This document shows, piece after piece, positions 10,326 to 20,577 of a stretch of DNA of 64,000 bases (its first letter is position 1; each line of letters starts with the position of its first letter). A program made the position numbers and the translations under genes. Below the pieces are notes generated by a model. The model did no database searches. It saw only the letters and a list, made by a program, of their open reading frames with translations, and was not told the DNA's origin. The DNA is taken from the NCBI GenBank assembly GCA_947601655.1, contig CANQGG010000002.1, forward strand, positions 1 through 64,000, written 5' to 3'. Origin of the DNA: an uncultured Akkermansia sp. (GTDB lineage Bacteria; Verrucomicrobiota; Verrucomicrobiia; Verrucomicrobiales; Akkermansiaceae).

Positions 10326-11546
10326 ATGGAAAAACTGCCCCGTCACTTTGTGCCTCAACCCTTCGCATACCACGACGAGGTGGAATTGCACATTGATGCG
10401 CTATCTAACGGGGGCGAGGGTGTAGGGCGCGTCGGTGGTTGGGTGGTGTTTGTGCCGTTTACGTTGCCGGGTGAGCGCGTGCGTGCGCGCATCTACCGCA
10501 ATGATAAAAATTGTTCGCGGGCGGATCTTGTGGAGGTCCTGGAGGCAAGTCCGAACCGTGTGCAGCCGGTTTGCCCGGTATATGGAATTTGCGGGGGATG
10601 CTGTTACCAGCATGTGCGCTACGAGGAGCAGCTGGCATGGAAACGGAGGCAGGTTGTGGACCTTTTACGTTTGCAAGCGGGCATCGAGGAGCCTGTGAAT
10701 GAGCCTGTCTCCACTCCCCAGGTGTATGCTTACCGCTCCAAAATTACCCCACATTTCAATAAGCCACGCGACGCAAAGATAGGTAGCATTGGCTTTTTGC
10801 GTGCCGGCAGTCGCAGCGAACTCTGCGATATTTCGTGCTGTCCCATTGCCATGGATCCCATCAATGCACTTTTGCCTGTGCTCCGGCGGCAAGTGCAGGA
10901 TTCAGCCTCAGAGTACAGGCGTGGGGCGACTCTTTTACTGCGCGTGAGCGAAGACTCAGTGCTTACCAATCCCCGTGCAGTCTGCTGTCAACAGGTGGGA
11001 AACATTACTTTCCGCTTCCTCGCGGGGGATTTCTTCCAGAACAATCCTTACATTCTTCCGGCGTTCACAGAGTACGTAGCACAGCAGGCTTGCGGCTCCG
11101 GAGCGCGTTTTTTGGTGGATGCCTATTGCGGTAGCGGACTCTTTTCGCTCTGCCTTGCCTCGCGGTTTGAGCAGGTTGTGGGGGTAGAAGTGAGTGAGAC
11201 AGGTGCGGATTGGGCGCGGGCCAACGCGGAGTCCAATGGCATTGGTAACGCCCGCTTCCTTGCGGCGAGTGCAGAAGCTATCTTTTCCCGGGTGGATTTT
11301 CCTCCGGCTGAGACGGCGGTGGTCATAGATCCTCCGCGCAAGGGCTGCGACAGGGTGTTTCTCGACCAGCTGTTTGCTTTCAATCCGTCACGTGTTGTGT
11401 ATGTCTCCTGCAATCCCGCCACTCAAGTGCGCGATCTCGTAGCGTTCCGAGAAGCGGGCTATAGCGTGACTGCCGTGCAGCCTTTCGATCTATTTCCTCA
11501 AACCAAGCATCTGGAATGCGTGACAACTCTCGACTCGACACCATGA
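10326..11546 (+). CDS. TRAM-domain 23S rRNA (uracil-5-)-methyltransferase (RumA/RlmCD family)
   Basis: IDALSNGGEGVGR TRAM; CPVYGICGGCCYQH Fe-S cysteines; DAYCGSGLFSL; IDPPRKGCD; YVSCNPATQVRDL. Confidence 0.9.
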   Translation: MEKLPRHFVPQPFAYHDEVELHIDALSNGGEGVGRVGGWVVFVPFTLPGERVRARIYRNDKNCSRADLVEVLEASPNRVQPVCPVYGICGGCCYQHVRYEEQLAWKRRQVVDLLRLQAGIEEPVNEPVSTPQVYAYRSKITPHFNKPRDAKIGSIGFLRAGSRSELCDISCCPIAMDPINALLPVLRRQVQDSASEYRRGATLLLRVSEDSVLTNPRAVCCQQVGNITFRFLAGDFFQNNPYILPAFTEYVAQQACGSGARFLVDAYCGSGLFSLCLASRFEQVVGVEVSETGADWARANAESNGIGNARFLAASAEAIFSRVDFPPAETAVVIDPPRKGCDRVFLDQLFAFNPSRVVYVSCNPATQVRDLVAFREAGYSVTAVQPFDLFPQTKHLECVTTLDSTP

Positions 11547-11935
11547 AACAGGACTTTATTCGCCTCTCCCGAAGTGCAGAGGATTATTTGGAATGCATCG
11601 GGCATCTCTGCCGTGAGAAGGGGGCTGCTCGGGTGCAGGATATCGCCCTGCGCCTCGGGGTGAAGAAGCCCAGCGTTACCGTTGCCGTACGACGCCTCGC
11701 GGAACAGGGTTTTGTGCAGTACAGGCAGTACACGCCCATCGAACTCACTCCGCGCGGGGAGGAGTATGCCGAGAAAGTGATTCAGGCGCACAGTATCCTG
11801 AGGCGCTTTATGCGCGAGGTAGCGGGGTTGAGTCGTGAGCGGGCGAATGAGACAGCGTGCCTCATGGAGCACCAGCTTACGTACGAGGAGATTCAACGCC
11901 TCAGCGAACGTCTTCCTCATCCATCGGATTCTTGA
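11543..11935 (+). CDS. DtxR/MntR family metal-dependent regulator
   Basis: SAEDYLECIGHL..., wHTH VQDIALRLGVKKPSVTVAVRRLAEQGFV; ATGA overlap with upstream gene. Confidence 0.85.
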   Translation: MKQDFIRLSRSAEDYLECIGHLCREKGAARVQDIALRLGVKKPSVTVAVRRLAEQGFVQYRQYTPIELTPRGEEYAEKVIQAHSILRRFMREVAGLSRERANETACLMEHQLTYEEIQRLSERLPHPSDS

Positions 11936-11967
11936 ACGGATCTTTTCTATCAACCATCCCTATTTCC

Positions 11968-12723
11968 ATGAGCAGTTTATTTCGCAACCAGGTGAGCATG
12001 ACGACATCGCTCTTGCTTTCGAATGTTATCGTGTTCCTTCTCGGTGGTATCCTGCAAGTGCCGGCAGTGTTCAACGTAGAATTTCCTGCCGCAGGGGAGC
12101 CGGAACCTCTCCTCATGGTAAGGGGGTCGTATTCGTGGATGACGTGCTTTATGGATGGCGAATTGTGGCGGCTCATCACATACCAGTTTCTGCATGCCGG
12201 CGTGCTTCACCTTGTTTTCAACATGTGGGCGCTCTATTTCTTCGGCCCTGCTGTGGAGAGCGTGATGGGGGCTCGTCGCTTCCTGCTTTTCTATTTGAGT
12301 TGCGGCGTGGCGGGCGCTCTCTTCTCCTCCCTGCTGGCCCAGATGGGTTTCTTCTCGCAGGTGGATTCTGTTGCGCAACTTCAACTCGTTCAAATTATGG
12401 CTGATTACACCGGTCACACTGAGCTGCAGTTCTGGCAACTTGTGCCGATGGTTGGCGCCAGTGCGGCGATTTACGGTGTGCTTATTGCTGTGGCGTTCCT
12501 CTACCCGCACAGCATGGTGCAGCTCGTTTTCCCGCCTGTCAGAATGACGATGCGCACCTTTGCTCTGGCAACTCTCGCCTTTGCAATCCTCGTGGTGTCA
12601 GTCAATGGTCACAACGCCGGCGGTGAGGCAGGGCACTTAGGGGGTATCATCTTTTCCGCTATTGTGATGTCCATCTGGCGGTACCTCTACCTCAAGAGAC
12701 GGAGAGATGAAGGTCGTTTTTGA
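11968..12723 (+). CDS. Rhomboid family intramembrane protease
   Basis: WRLITYQFLHAGVLHLVFNMWALYFFG, VGASAAIYG, GHNAGGEAGHLGG; multiple TM segments; Met at 11968 preferred. Confidence 0.85.
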   Translation: MSSLFRNQVSMTTSLLLSNVIVFLLGGILQVPAVFNVEFPAAGEPEPLLMVRGSYSWMTCFMDGELWRLITYQFLHAGVLHLVFNMWALYFFGPAVESVMGARRFLLFYLSCGVAGALFSSLLAQMGFFSQVDSVAQLQLVQIMADYTGHTELQFWQLVPMVGASAAIYGVLIAVAFLYPHSMVQLVFPPVRMTMRTFALATLAFAILVVSVNGHNAGGEAGHLGGIIFSAIVMSIWRYLYLKRRRDEGRF

Positions 12724-13396
12724 CATGGATGGCACGCTCTTTGCGGGCGATTCTCAGTTGCGTTTTGCACGGTGGGTATTACGTCGTTGCGGATGGTGGC
12801 GGCGCGCATATTTGCTGTTGTTTTTACCTGTGGTTCTGCTGGCAGCGTTGCGCGTTGCGCGTTTGCAGACGGCAAAGCGTGCCTTTTTCTCCTTCGCCTG
12901 GGGATTGTCCGGGGAGGAGTTGCAATCCGAGTGCCGTGCCTTCGTAGAGCAGGAGCTGCTCCCCTCTGTTTTTCCTGAGCTGCGGCAGCGTTTGGAGGGG
13001 CATCTGGCTGTTGGAGATGAGGTGGTTCTCTGTTCGGCGTCTCCGGAATGGTGGACTCGCCCTTTCGGGAAACTACTGGGCATTCGGCATGTTATTGCTA
13101 CGCCGCTGCTGCTTGCGAGCGGGCGCGTGCCGCTTTTTCCGCGCATTGAAGCGCCCGGAAACAACCGCGGGGCTGTGAAATTGCAGCGCCTTGCTTCTGC
13201 CGGTATCCTTCGTGCCGATCTTGTTTATACTGACAGCACGGCGGATCTGCCGCTGCTCTCCATATGTTCACGTGCGGTCCTGGTGAATCCATCGCCTCGT
13301 CTTGTGCAGCAGGCCTCTGCCGAGGCGGAAATCCTCCGCCCCGGCGGCGTCCCCTCTCCCACTTTTTTTACCCTCGCTTGCCTGTTGGGATTTTGA
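12707..13396 (+). CDS. HAD-superfamily hydrolase (subfamily IB)
   Basis: VVFDMDGTLFAGDS, VLCSASPEWW, VYTDSTADLPLL. Confidence 0.85.
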   Translation: MKVVFDMDGTLFAGDSQLRFARWVLRRCGWWRRAYLLLFLPVVLLAALRVARLQTAKRAFFSFAWGLSGEELQSECRAFVEQELLPSVFPELRQRLEGHLAVGDEVVLCSASPEWWTRPFGKLLGIRHVIATPLLLASGRVPLFPRIEAPGNNRGAVKLQRLASAGILRADLVYTDSTADLPLLSICSRAVLVNPSPRLVQQASAEAEILRPGGVPSPTFFTLACLLGF

Positions 13397-13475
13397 GTGC
13401 GATTCTCAATGTCGGTTGCAAGGGATGGCAGCGAACTTTTGAAATCTGTGGTTCGTGTGCGTGCAGATCCGATGC

Positions 13476-13913
13476 TTACGCACCGGTTTCACTCTCCGCC
13501 CAATGCCAGATAATTTTCCGGGGAATATCGTCGCGAATAGCCTGACCGACAGGGCAGTGCAGCGCAGCGTGCTCCAAAAGGCGTTTCTGTTCGTCATTCA
13601 TTGACCGGGGAACAGTGATGAGAAAATGCAGACTGCCGATGCCCTGCGGACCTTCGTCGCAGCGAGCGCAGATACTCATACCGCGAGTATCAAGGCTACG
13701 TCGATTGCCGGTAAAGGCGAGCATGCTGAGCATGCAGGAAGCAACTGTGGCGGCAAGCATTTCGCCGGGTGTGGCTTTCTCACCTTTGCCGCCCAGGGCG
13801 GCGGGCACGTCGGTGCAGAAAGCGCAGGCATCCTGACGTCGCATCGTGGTGCAGCAGCGCATTCCTTCCTCCAACCTTGTTTCGGATGTGTAGGACTCCA
13901 TAGCGTCCATCAT
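13476..13913 (-). CDS. OsmC/Ohr family protein
   Basis: TPGEMLAATVASCMLSML and HCPVGQAI paired cysteines. Confidence 0.85.
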   Translation of the reverse strand: MMDAMESYTSETRLEEGMRCCTTMRRQDACAFCTDVPAALGGKGEKATPGEMLAATVASCMLSMLAFTGNRRSLDTRGMSICARCDEGPQGIGSLHFLITVPRSMNDEQKRLLEHAALHCPVGQAIRDDIPRKIIWHWAESETGA

Positions 13914-14017
13914 CCTACACCCTTTCTCGCACCGTCTGCAAGATAACTTTCCAACGGTTCGGGATGTACAATCTTGTGAGGGGAGATTTCGAAATCTACT
14001 TGTTTCGAAGGCAGCCC

Positions 14018-14968
14018 TTATGCATGCCCGGAGAGTTTTTCCAATCGCAGCAGCTGGTCAATTTGCTTCTTCCTGGCTTTGTAGTAGCGGCGGCGTCTGC
14101 CAAAGGTGATTTTGCTCAGAAAGCGGTAGAGGAGAAACTTACCGGGAGTCGGCTCAATTTTTTCATCAGAAAGGAGATATGATCCATTGAGTTCAAGAAT
14201 CTTGATGGTTCCTTTCTGCTGTGCATGGAACAAATACAGCGACAGGCAGAATTCCCCAAGATACCCCAGAAAGCGTTTTGCAGCAGGCCTCAAGCGTGTG
14301 CTGTCCACCTGTTTGTCCACCTCAGCAAGAAGTCGGAAACAAAACTCACTATACTCAAAAAATAGTTTTCGTCGCATGATAAACATGTTGCACAAGTACT
14401 GTACGCTGCCTTGCTCAAGCTTGTCCGCCGCTGCAGCATAGTCCGGGTAGAGCCGTCGCACCGCTTCCAGCAGCATGTCAAACCATTCGCCCTGCTGCCC
14501 GGCAAGGCATGTGTACTGTTCTCGCACAGTTTGACGTCCCAGGTTTTGCACGTCGTACGGTTTGAGTACGATGCAATCCTGTCCTTCAATGCGTTGCAAT
14601 ATTTGTTCGTCCGCCAGGTGATTTCTATACGCCGGCGTGATGCAGGGGACAAAGTAGATGTGTCCGCCGGGAAGCCAGACCCCTTCAGGATTTCTCTCCC
14701 AATCGTCGAACATGAAGTGTCGGCGGTAATGCATGAATCCCACATACTCCGGATTTCCCTCTGCCTCGTAATTTTTCCACGCCCAATACTGTGCTGTCAA
14801 CTCGCAGTACTTGTCGTTCTCCGCAGAGATGTTCTCCCCCGTGTTGTCACGCAACATTTTCTCATACAGTTCCTCTGCCGTTGCGCAGCCCGTCTGTATG
14901 GGCGTCAGGATGTCGCTTTCGAGCAACTGGTGGCGGTCGTGGTAGCTCAGGTATATTTTAATTTTCAT
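14018..14968 (-). CDS. DUF4422 glycosyltransferase
   Basis: DNTGENISAENDKYCELTAQYWAWKNYEAEGNPEYVGFMHYRRHF; same architecture as the N-terminal half of 21959-24049. Confidence 0.85.
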   Translation of the reverse strand: MKIKIYLSYHDRHQLLESDILTPIQTGCATAEELYEKMLRDNTGENISAENDKYCELTAQYWAWKNYEAEGNPEYVGFMHYRRHFMFDDWERNPEGVWLPGGHIYFVPCITPAYRNHLADEQILQRIEGQDCIVLKPYDVQNLGRQTVREQYTCLAGQQGEWFDMLLEAVRRLYPDYAAAADKLEQGSVQYLCNMFIMRRKLFFEYSEFCFRLLAEVDKQVDSTRLRPAAKRFLGYLGEFCLSLYLFHAQQKGTIKILELNGSYLLSDEKIEPTPGKFLLYRFLSKITFGRRRRYYKARKKQIDQLLRLEKLSGHA

Positions 14969-15369
14969 CGGGTTTGTTGATATTCAGCTCACAACACCCT
15001 CCGTTGAGGATGATCTCATCTTGTTTACCGAAACTTTGAAAGGGTTTCATCACCGTAATGTCTCAAAAGAAAACGTCACCGAAGCCCGATGCCTCAAAAT
15101 GAACGGTCACCCAACAGCATAGCATTTTAGTGGGCATTTGCAAGGCTTTGCTGAGGGACTGAGTCAAAACAGGCTTTCATTGGACTAATCAGAAATTAAT
15201 GATAAAGAGGCAGGCGGCGGCAATCCCGGTAAATCGAGAAAATCGGTACTGCAAAAGGCACGCGTTATCACCTCTCTCGCGAAAATCACATCGCAGCAGA
15301 TTTATACATGGATGCTCTGAAAATTGGTATGTCTGTTCTGGAGAAACAGGCGAGAGGTTACATCCATTC

Positions 15370-15580
15370 AAAATAAAACCTCGTTGAAAAAGTTGAATTT
15401 TGCATCAAATTTACGTCAAATTCAACGCAAATTCGAAAGGGTGTTTTCGCTGAGATATAATATTCAATATATTACGATATACGAAATCATGCTGTAATTC
15501 TCTCGATGTATTACCTATGCCGCACCATGGCTCCATGTTTTACAACGGAGAGTGATGTTATGGACTAAGCGTGCCGAGTG
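15370..15580. repeat. 211-bp noncoding direct repeat, copy A
   Basis: Aligned by eye to 15653-15863: equal length, about 12 mismatches. Confidence 0.95.
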
Positions 15581-15652
15581 AAGACAACGCGGATGTCGGC
15601 CTCGCGGCGATATAAAGACTGCACAACCCGACATGCCATCACTGCGGTCGCT

Positions 15653-15863
15653 AAAATAAAACCTCGTTGAAAAAGTCGAATTTTGCATCAAATTTACGTC
15701 AAATTCAACGCAAATTCGAAAGTGTGATTTCACTGAGATATAATATTCAATATCTTACGATATACGAAATCATGCTGTAATTCGCTTGATGTATTGCTTA
15801 TGCCGCACCATTGCCCCATGTTTTACAACGGAGAGTGATGTTATGGCCTAAGCGTGCCGAGTG
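15653..15863. repeat. 211-bp noncoding direct repeat, copy B
   Basis: See copy A; 72-bp spacer between copies. Confidence 0.95.
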
Positions 15864-15966
15864 GGGCTATCACGCATTCCTCACTCCGTCAATTCTTTTC
15901 CGTCTTATTCTTCAGTTTTTTTATCCTCCCGGATGGTAACGCCCTACTTCTTCTGCTGGAAAGCAG

Positions 15967-17058
15967 CTACTGTTTCGGTTGTGGCTGGCCGGTCAGAGCT
16001 GTTCCAAGGTCAATCAGCGACTTTCCAAAATTTGTTAGCCTGTTTGCCTGTTCGGAGATTTTCTTGTTCACCTCGCCTCGCAAAATGGCGCAGATGTTGG
16101 TATAGAGGATATGCTCATAGTAGAGAGTGCGCCGTGCCACGTCCCACCACTCGACCGCACCTTCATGATCCGGCTTTTGCCACGGCTTGGCCCCTCCTGC
16201 CCAATGGATGATCTTGCGGTTTTTCTTGTCCGCCAAAGCTTTCTTGCGGTACTTGAGCGGTAAGTGATCCGGATTGTACGACACTAACCCGTTCCACTCC
16301 GAATCGATGTAATAAATATGCTCCTGGCATACCATGTTAATGGCGCATTGGTCATGAAAGTGCATGGATGGGTTCTGTGCCGCCTGCAGCAGTTTTTCCT
16401 GTACCCCATGTTTACGCATCGCCCGCAGGTTGAGCAGCATCACCCCCGAATTGACGTAATTTTCCTTCGGCCGTTTGACTCCCAACACTTTGGTAAAATA
16501 GGGGCCCAGCTTGGGCTGCTTTTGCCGTCTTTCACGCTCCAAAATGCCGATGATGCCGTAATCCCAGCGGCACGCCGCAATCCAGTTGTCCCCTATGCTT
16601 GTGGCGTACAGTTTAGCTACATCATCGCGCACCAAAATATCGGCATCCAGCCAGAGGATCTTATCGTATTCCGGGAAAAGGCTTGGAGCAAAGAGGCGAT
16701 ACCAACATTCGGCAGAGAGAGGTTTATACCCCGGAGCGAAATCGTAATCAGCCATGCTGATGGGCATTTCCATGAACCTCAAATGAAAGCTTCCTGCAGA
16801 TTTACGTCCAAACTGGTCGACGATGCGTTCCAGCAACTCCCGGTTTCGTTTGCTTAAGTCGTGGTACAACACGATCAGTTCATATTCGTGCTTTCCCGCA
16901 CACTCCACCAAGCTAGCCAGAGCTACTCCCAAGTACGGCGCATACCAGTTGTTCACGGCAAAGAGTACCGCCACTTTTTTGCACTGAGAACTCACTTTTT
17001 GGAGAGACTTTCGTGCGACTCGAGTGCTTGGTGCTCCTTTTTCCTTTGTCTGTATCAT
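15967..17058 (-). CDS. Family 8 glycosyltransferase (GT8)
   Basis: KILWLDADILVRDD (DxD), NYVNSGVMLLNLRAMR, IIHWAGGAKPW. Confidence 0.9.
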   Translation of the reverse strand: MIQTKEKGAPSTRVARKSLQKVSSQCKKVAVLFAVNNWYAPYLGVALASLVECAGKHEYELIVLYHDLSKRNRELLERIVDQFGRKSAGSFHLRFMEMPISMADYDFAPGYKPLSAECWYRLFAPSLFPEYDKILWLDADILVRDDVAKLYATSIGDNWIAACRWDYGIIGILERERRQKQPKLGPYFTKVLGVKRPKENYVNSGVMLLNLRAMRKHGVQEKLLQAAQNPSMHFHDQCAINMVCQEHIYYIDSEWNGLVSYNPDHLPLKYRKKALADKKNRKIIHWAGGAKPWQKPDHEGAVEWWDVARRTLYYEHILYTNICAILRGEVNKKISEQANRLTNFGKSLIDLGTALTGQPQPKQ

Positions 17059-17142
17059 GTCCGTACGGGAGAAAATTAGGCGGCCCTTGAATCCTTATTC
17101 TTGTGAGAAGAATACTATTTATTTTCTGTTCATTACACTTTG

Positions 17143-18156
17143 TCAGACATCCAAAATACGAAGCAAGTCTGTGCGGGAAAGAGGACGAGGGTTGTTGGCG
17201 AGGCGCTGGAGGTTGACGGCATCGACGATGGCGGTGGCGGAGGTAATGCCGAGTGATTGCAGGTTGGTTTCCAAACCAATTTGCTGCAGAAGTTGCCGAA
17301 AGTGTTCCGGGAAGCCATCCGAAGCCACACCCAAGGCTGTGAGAAGTGGGCCGGGATCATCAAGGCAACACAAGTTCATGGGGAAAAGGTTGGTCATGCA
17401 GAGAGCTACGGCATGACCATGGGAGATGCCGTAATCAGAAGTGATTTTGTAGGAAAGAGCATGGGCGGCAGTAGTGCGCGAGATGTTGATGGCCATTCCG
17501 GCAAGATGCGCTGCAGTAAGCATTTTCTCGTTGGCGTCCGGGTCGTTACTGTTCACGGCTTGGACCAAACACTCACGGCAGAGATTAAGTGCCTTAAGGG
17601 AGTAGTCACGGCTTTCTTGCGTGGCTCGGCGTGCCCAGTAAGATTCAATCGCTTGACAATACGCATCCATGGCGCAGCAGGCTTTCAGGTGTCGAGGAGC
17701 ATTTTCGCAGAATTGGCTATCAAGGATCACACATTCAGGCAACAGACTCGGTTCGTCGATGGATTGCTTCACTCCGTCCTTGTAGATTACGGCAAATTGG
17801 GTGGCCTCACTCCCGGTACCGGCGGTGGTGGGGATGGCGATGAGCGGAGCGCTGCGCTTGCCGTAGTATCGGAAAGCTTTGGCGAAGTCAATCACACTGC
17901 CGCCTCCCCAAGCAATGATGTGGTCGTAGCCGTGCCCTTCTAATTCACCGCAAGCGTTCATCACACCTTCATACCGCGGGTTCGGTTCGATATGCGGGTA
18001 GAGTCTGACATTGACGTGTGGGTGCAAAGCATTCTCTACGGAGGGGAAGCGTTCCAGCATGTTCAAGGTGGCAAAGAGGAGTACATGCTCCCCTTCCTGC
18101 AATTCCTTACACAGCATTTCGATGCTTCCCCTCCCGTAGTATTTATGATTGGACAT
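17143..18156 (-). CDS. Iron-containing alcohol dehydrogenase, predicted phosphonoacetaldehyde reductase (PhpC-like)
   Basis: IAWGGGSVIDFAKA, PTTAGTGSEAT, GISHGHAVALCM; directly coupled to phosphonopyruvate decarboxylase and PEP mutase genes. Confidence 0.85.
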   Translation of the reverse strand: MSNHKYYGRGSIEMLCKELQEGEHVLLFATLNMLERFPSVENALHPHVNVRLYPHIEPNPRYEGVMNACGELEGHGYDHIIAWGGGSVIDFAKAFRYYGKRSAPLIAIPTTAGTGSEATQFAVIYKDGVKQSIDEPSLLPECVILDSQFCENAPRHLKACCAMDAYCQAIESYWARRATQESRDYSLKALNLCRECLVQAVNSNDPDANEKMLTAAHLAGMAINISRTTAAHALSYKITSDYGISHGHAVALCMTNLFPMNLCCLDDPGPLLTALGVASDGFPEHFRQLLQQIGLETNLQSLGITSATAIVDAVNLQRLANNPRPLSRTDLLRILDV

Positions 18157-19240
18157 ACTTCATGAAGGCTTGTTTGTTTTCCTGGGGACTCTCCTTGGGA
18201 CGTCCTAAATCCTTGCGTGCGCCGCGTCGCACACGGATTTCGAGCATTGCCGTTCCCTGCACTTGCATAAAATCTTGCCAAACTGCGCGGATGCCATCCA
18301 CGCTATCCACACGAAAAACTTCTTTGTAAGCGAGAGCGCGTGCAGCAGCAGGCAAGTCTACACCGCCCATCACCGTGGGCTGACCGCCCACGGAATCATG
18401 CGCGCCGTTGTTCAACACAATGTGGCGCAGGTTCGGCACGGCCTGCGCAGCCACCACCGGGAGTGCGCCCAAGTGCATGAGCACCGCACCATCGCCGTCC
18501 AGGCACACCACCTTCCTCTGCGGCTGGGCCAGTGCAATGCCCAAAGCAATGCTTGAGGCATGCCCCATGCTCCCCACCGTTAAAAAGTCCCGCTCATGCG
18601 TGCGGCGGTTTTCATACACCTCCCGCGAAATCATGCCGGTGGTGGACACCACGATATCGCGCTCACCGAGAAGCCCCAACACTTCGCGGATTGCCTCCTC
18701 GCGAGGAAGCGTCGACAACTCCTCGCGCGGAGGCAACTTCTGGGAGGGTTCGAAGGAGCCTTTGCGCACTACGAGGGCATAAGATTGCCCGTGGAGCATC
18801 ATGTATTCGCAAGCCTCACGCACCTGTTCCTTTCTCTCCAGCACACTGTGAGCAACCCCCATTGTCTTCAGCAGCGGCAGAGTGAGCCGCCCCTGCGTGA
18901 TGTGTTGCGGTTCATCGTGCACGCCGGGTTTGCCACGCCAGCCGATGATGAGCAGTGCCGGGATGCGGTATACAGCCTTATCCGTGAGAGAGAGCAGGGG
19001 ATTCACAATGTTTCCCAATCCGCTATTCTGCATATATACAACCCCCGGTCGCCCGGTAGCCAGGTAATGCCCGGTTGCCAGAGCGAGCGCATTCCCTTCA
19101 TTGGCGGCGATGATGTGCTGCTTGCTGTTCAGTCGCGTGGTGATGCAGCTGCAAAGCTCCTTAAGCAGGGAATCCGGCACTCCTGCGAAGAAGTCCAGTC
19201 CTGCATTCAGCAGGATGTCCAGAAAATCATTTGCTTTCAA
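18143..19240 (-). CDS. Phosphonopyruvate decarboxylase
   Basis: [51 protein letters not shown]. Confidence 0.93.
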   Translation of the reverse strand: MKANDFLDILLNAGLDFFAGVPDSLLKELCSCITTRLNSKQHIIAANEGNALALATGHYLATGRPGVVYMQNSGLGNIVNPLLSLTDKAVYRIPALLIIGWRGKPGVHDEPQHITQGRLTLPLLKTMGVAHSVLERKEQVREACEYMMLHGQSYALVVRKGSFEPSQKLPPREELSTLPREEAIREVLGLLGERDIVVSTTGMISREVYENRRTHERDFLTVGSMGHASSIALGIALAQPQRKVVCLDGDGAVLMHLGALPVVAAQAVPNLRHIVLNNGAHDSVGGQPTVMGGVDLPAAARALAYKEVFRVDSVDGIRAVWQDFMQVQGTAMLEIRVRRGARKDLGRPKESPQENKQAFMKYVQS

Positions 19241-20555
19241 GCACGCGTCCTCCCGGTATCAGGTTAATGATTTCTTTGATGCTCATGCAGTACTCTTGCG
19301 ATGCTTCCTGCGCGCGGTGATGCGTGAGGATGCTTTGCGCCACTTTCACCATCGCCGGGTACGCTGCGCGTAAAAGCTGGTTGGCGTAAATCACCATGTT
19401 AATCCCCGCGGAGGCAAGCTCTTCCTCCGTCACTTGTGCGTAGCTCGTAGGTACAACGACGAGAGGTTTGCGGTTCGGCAGCTCTCTGTACCGTCGTGCA
19501 AACTCCTGCACTTCAGTAAACTCTTTGGAGCGCGAGTGGATCATGATGCCATCCGCACCGGCTTCCAAGTAGGCCTTTGCGCGATTCATCGCGTCTTCCA
19601 TCCCCTGTTCGAGAATGAGACTCTCAATGCGCGCGATGATCATGAAGTTCTGCGTCACTTGGTTGGCTTTGCCGGAGGCAATCTTGTGGCAGAAGTTTTC
19701 GATACTGTCCTGCTGCTGTTCCACCTCGTTGCCGAAGAGGGAGTTTTTCTTGAGCCCTATCTTATCCTCAATAATGACGGCTGATACTCCCAGTCGCTCC
19801 AGCTCCCGCACGGTGAAGACGAAATGTTCTGCCGGTCCTCCGCTATCTCCATCGTAGATGATGGGTTTCGTTGTTACGTCCAGAATCTCACTGAGCGCCT
19901 CGATGCGAGAGGAGGCATCCAGGAACCCGTTATCCGGCTTTGCCTTCGCCGTGGCTTGTGTGAGGGAGGATATCCATAGCGCATCAAATTCCTCCGTTTT
20001 CCCATCTTGCTTGACTTGAACCTGCTCCACAATCATCCCGCTCAGCCCATTGTGCGCCTCCATCACTCGAACGATATCCTTGCTGTTCAGTAACCTCAGC
20101 AACCGCCCCGCGCGGATCTCCGGCGTAGTGCCGATTTCTTTGAGCGTCTTATTCAGCTGAGTGGAGGATATTCCTTTCGTGTACGGTATATCGATGACCT
20201 GCCCGCCCCACTGTGACATCACTTCTACGATCCTCTGGCGCGTCTGTGCTTGTACTCCCGTCTTCCAATCATCGCCGTGCAGCACGAAGTCCGGTTTTTC
20301 ATGCAGCAGATTAGGCACATAGTCCAGCGTCTCCTGCGCCACCACGCGACTCACTCCCTTCACGGCCTCCACCACCACACGCCTCTGCTCGTAACTCATA
20401 TAGGGCAAGCGCTTGTAACTGGCTATCGCACGGTCCGTCAGCAGCCCCACGACGACTTCCCCACCATCACCTGCATATTGCCGCGCCTGTTTAATGATAT
20501 TCAAATGCCCCGGATGCAGCAAATCCGCGCTCATTCCTATGTATACTTTTACCAT
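19227..20555 (-). CDS. Bifunctional cytidylyltransferase-phosphoenolpyruvate mutase fusion
   Basis: N-terminal cytidylyltransferase ([26 protein letters not shown]); C-terminal PEP mutase ([22 protein letters not shown]). Confidence 0.93.
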   Translation of the reverse strand: MVKVYIGMSADLLHPGHLNIIKQARQYAGDGGEVVVGLLTDRAIASYKRLPYMSYEQRRVVVEAVKGVSRVVAQETLDYVPNLLHEKPDFVLHGDDWKTGVQAQTRQRIVEVMSQWGGQVIDIPYTKGISSTQLNKTLKEIGTTPEIRAGRLLRLLNSKDIVRVMEAHNGLSGMIVEQVQVKQDGKTEEFDALWISSLTQATAKAKPDNGFLDASSRIEALSEILDVTTKPIIYDGDSGGPAEHFVFTVRELERLGVSAVIIEDKIGLKKNSLFGNEVEQQQDSIENFCHKIASGKANQVTQNFMIIARIESLILEQGMEDAMNRAKAYLEAGADGIMIHSRSKEFTEVQEFARRYRELPNRKPLVVVPTSYAQVTEEELASAGINMVIYANQLLRAAYPAMVKVAQSILTHHRAQEASQEYCMSIKEIINLIPGGRVLESK

Positions 20556-20577
20556 ATTTATCTTTCTGCATGAATCG

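Noticed and set aside
12454-12465. Rhomboid GASA instead of GxSG as evidence for an inactive protease
   Set aside because: The catalytic Ser and His are both retained, so Ala after Ser is not sufficient evidence for loss of activity.
15370-15863. CRISPR array
   Set aside because: Only two long (211-bp) repeats with one 72-bp spacer and no cas genes; no other CRISPR-like arrays seen.
17096-17114. TATTCTT-gtgag-AAGAATA hairpin between Fe-ADH and GT8 as a terminator
   Set aside because: Short AT-rich stem without a U-tract on the transcribed strand; may be incidental.
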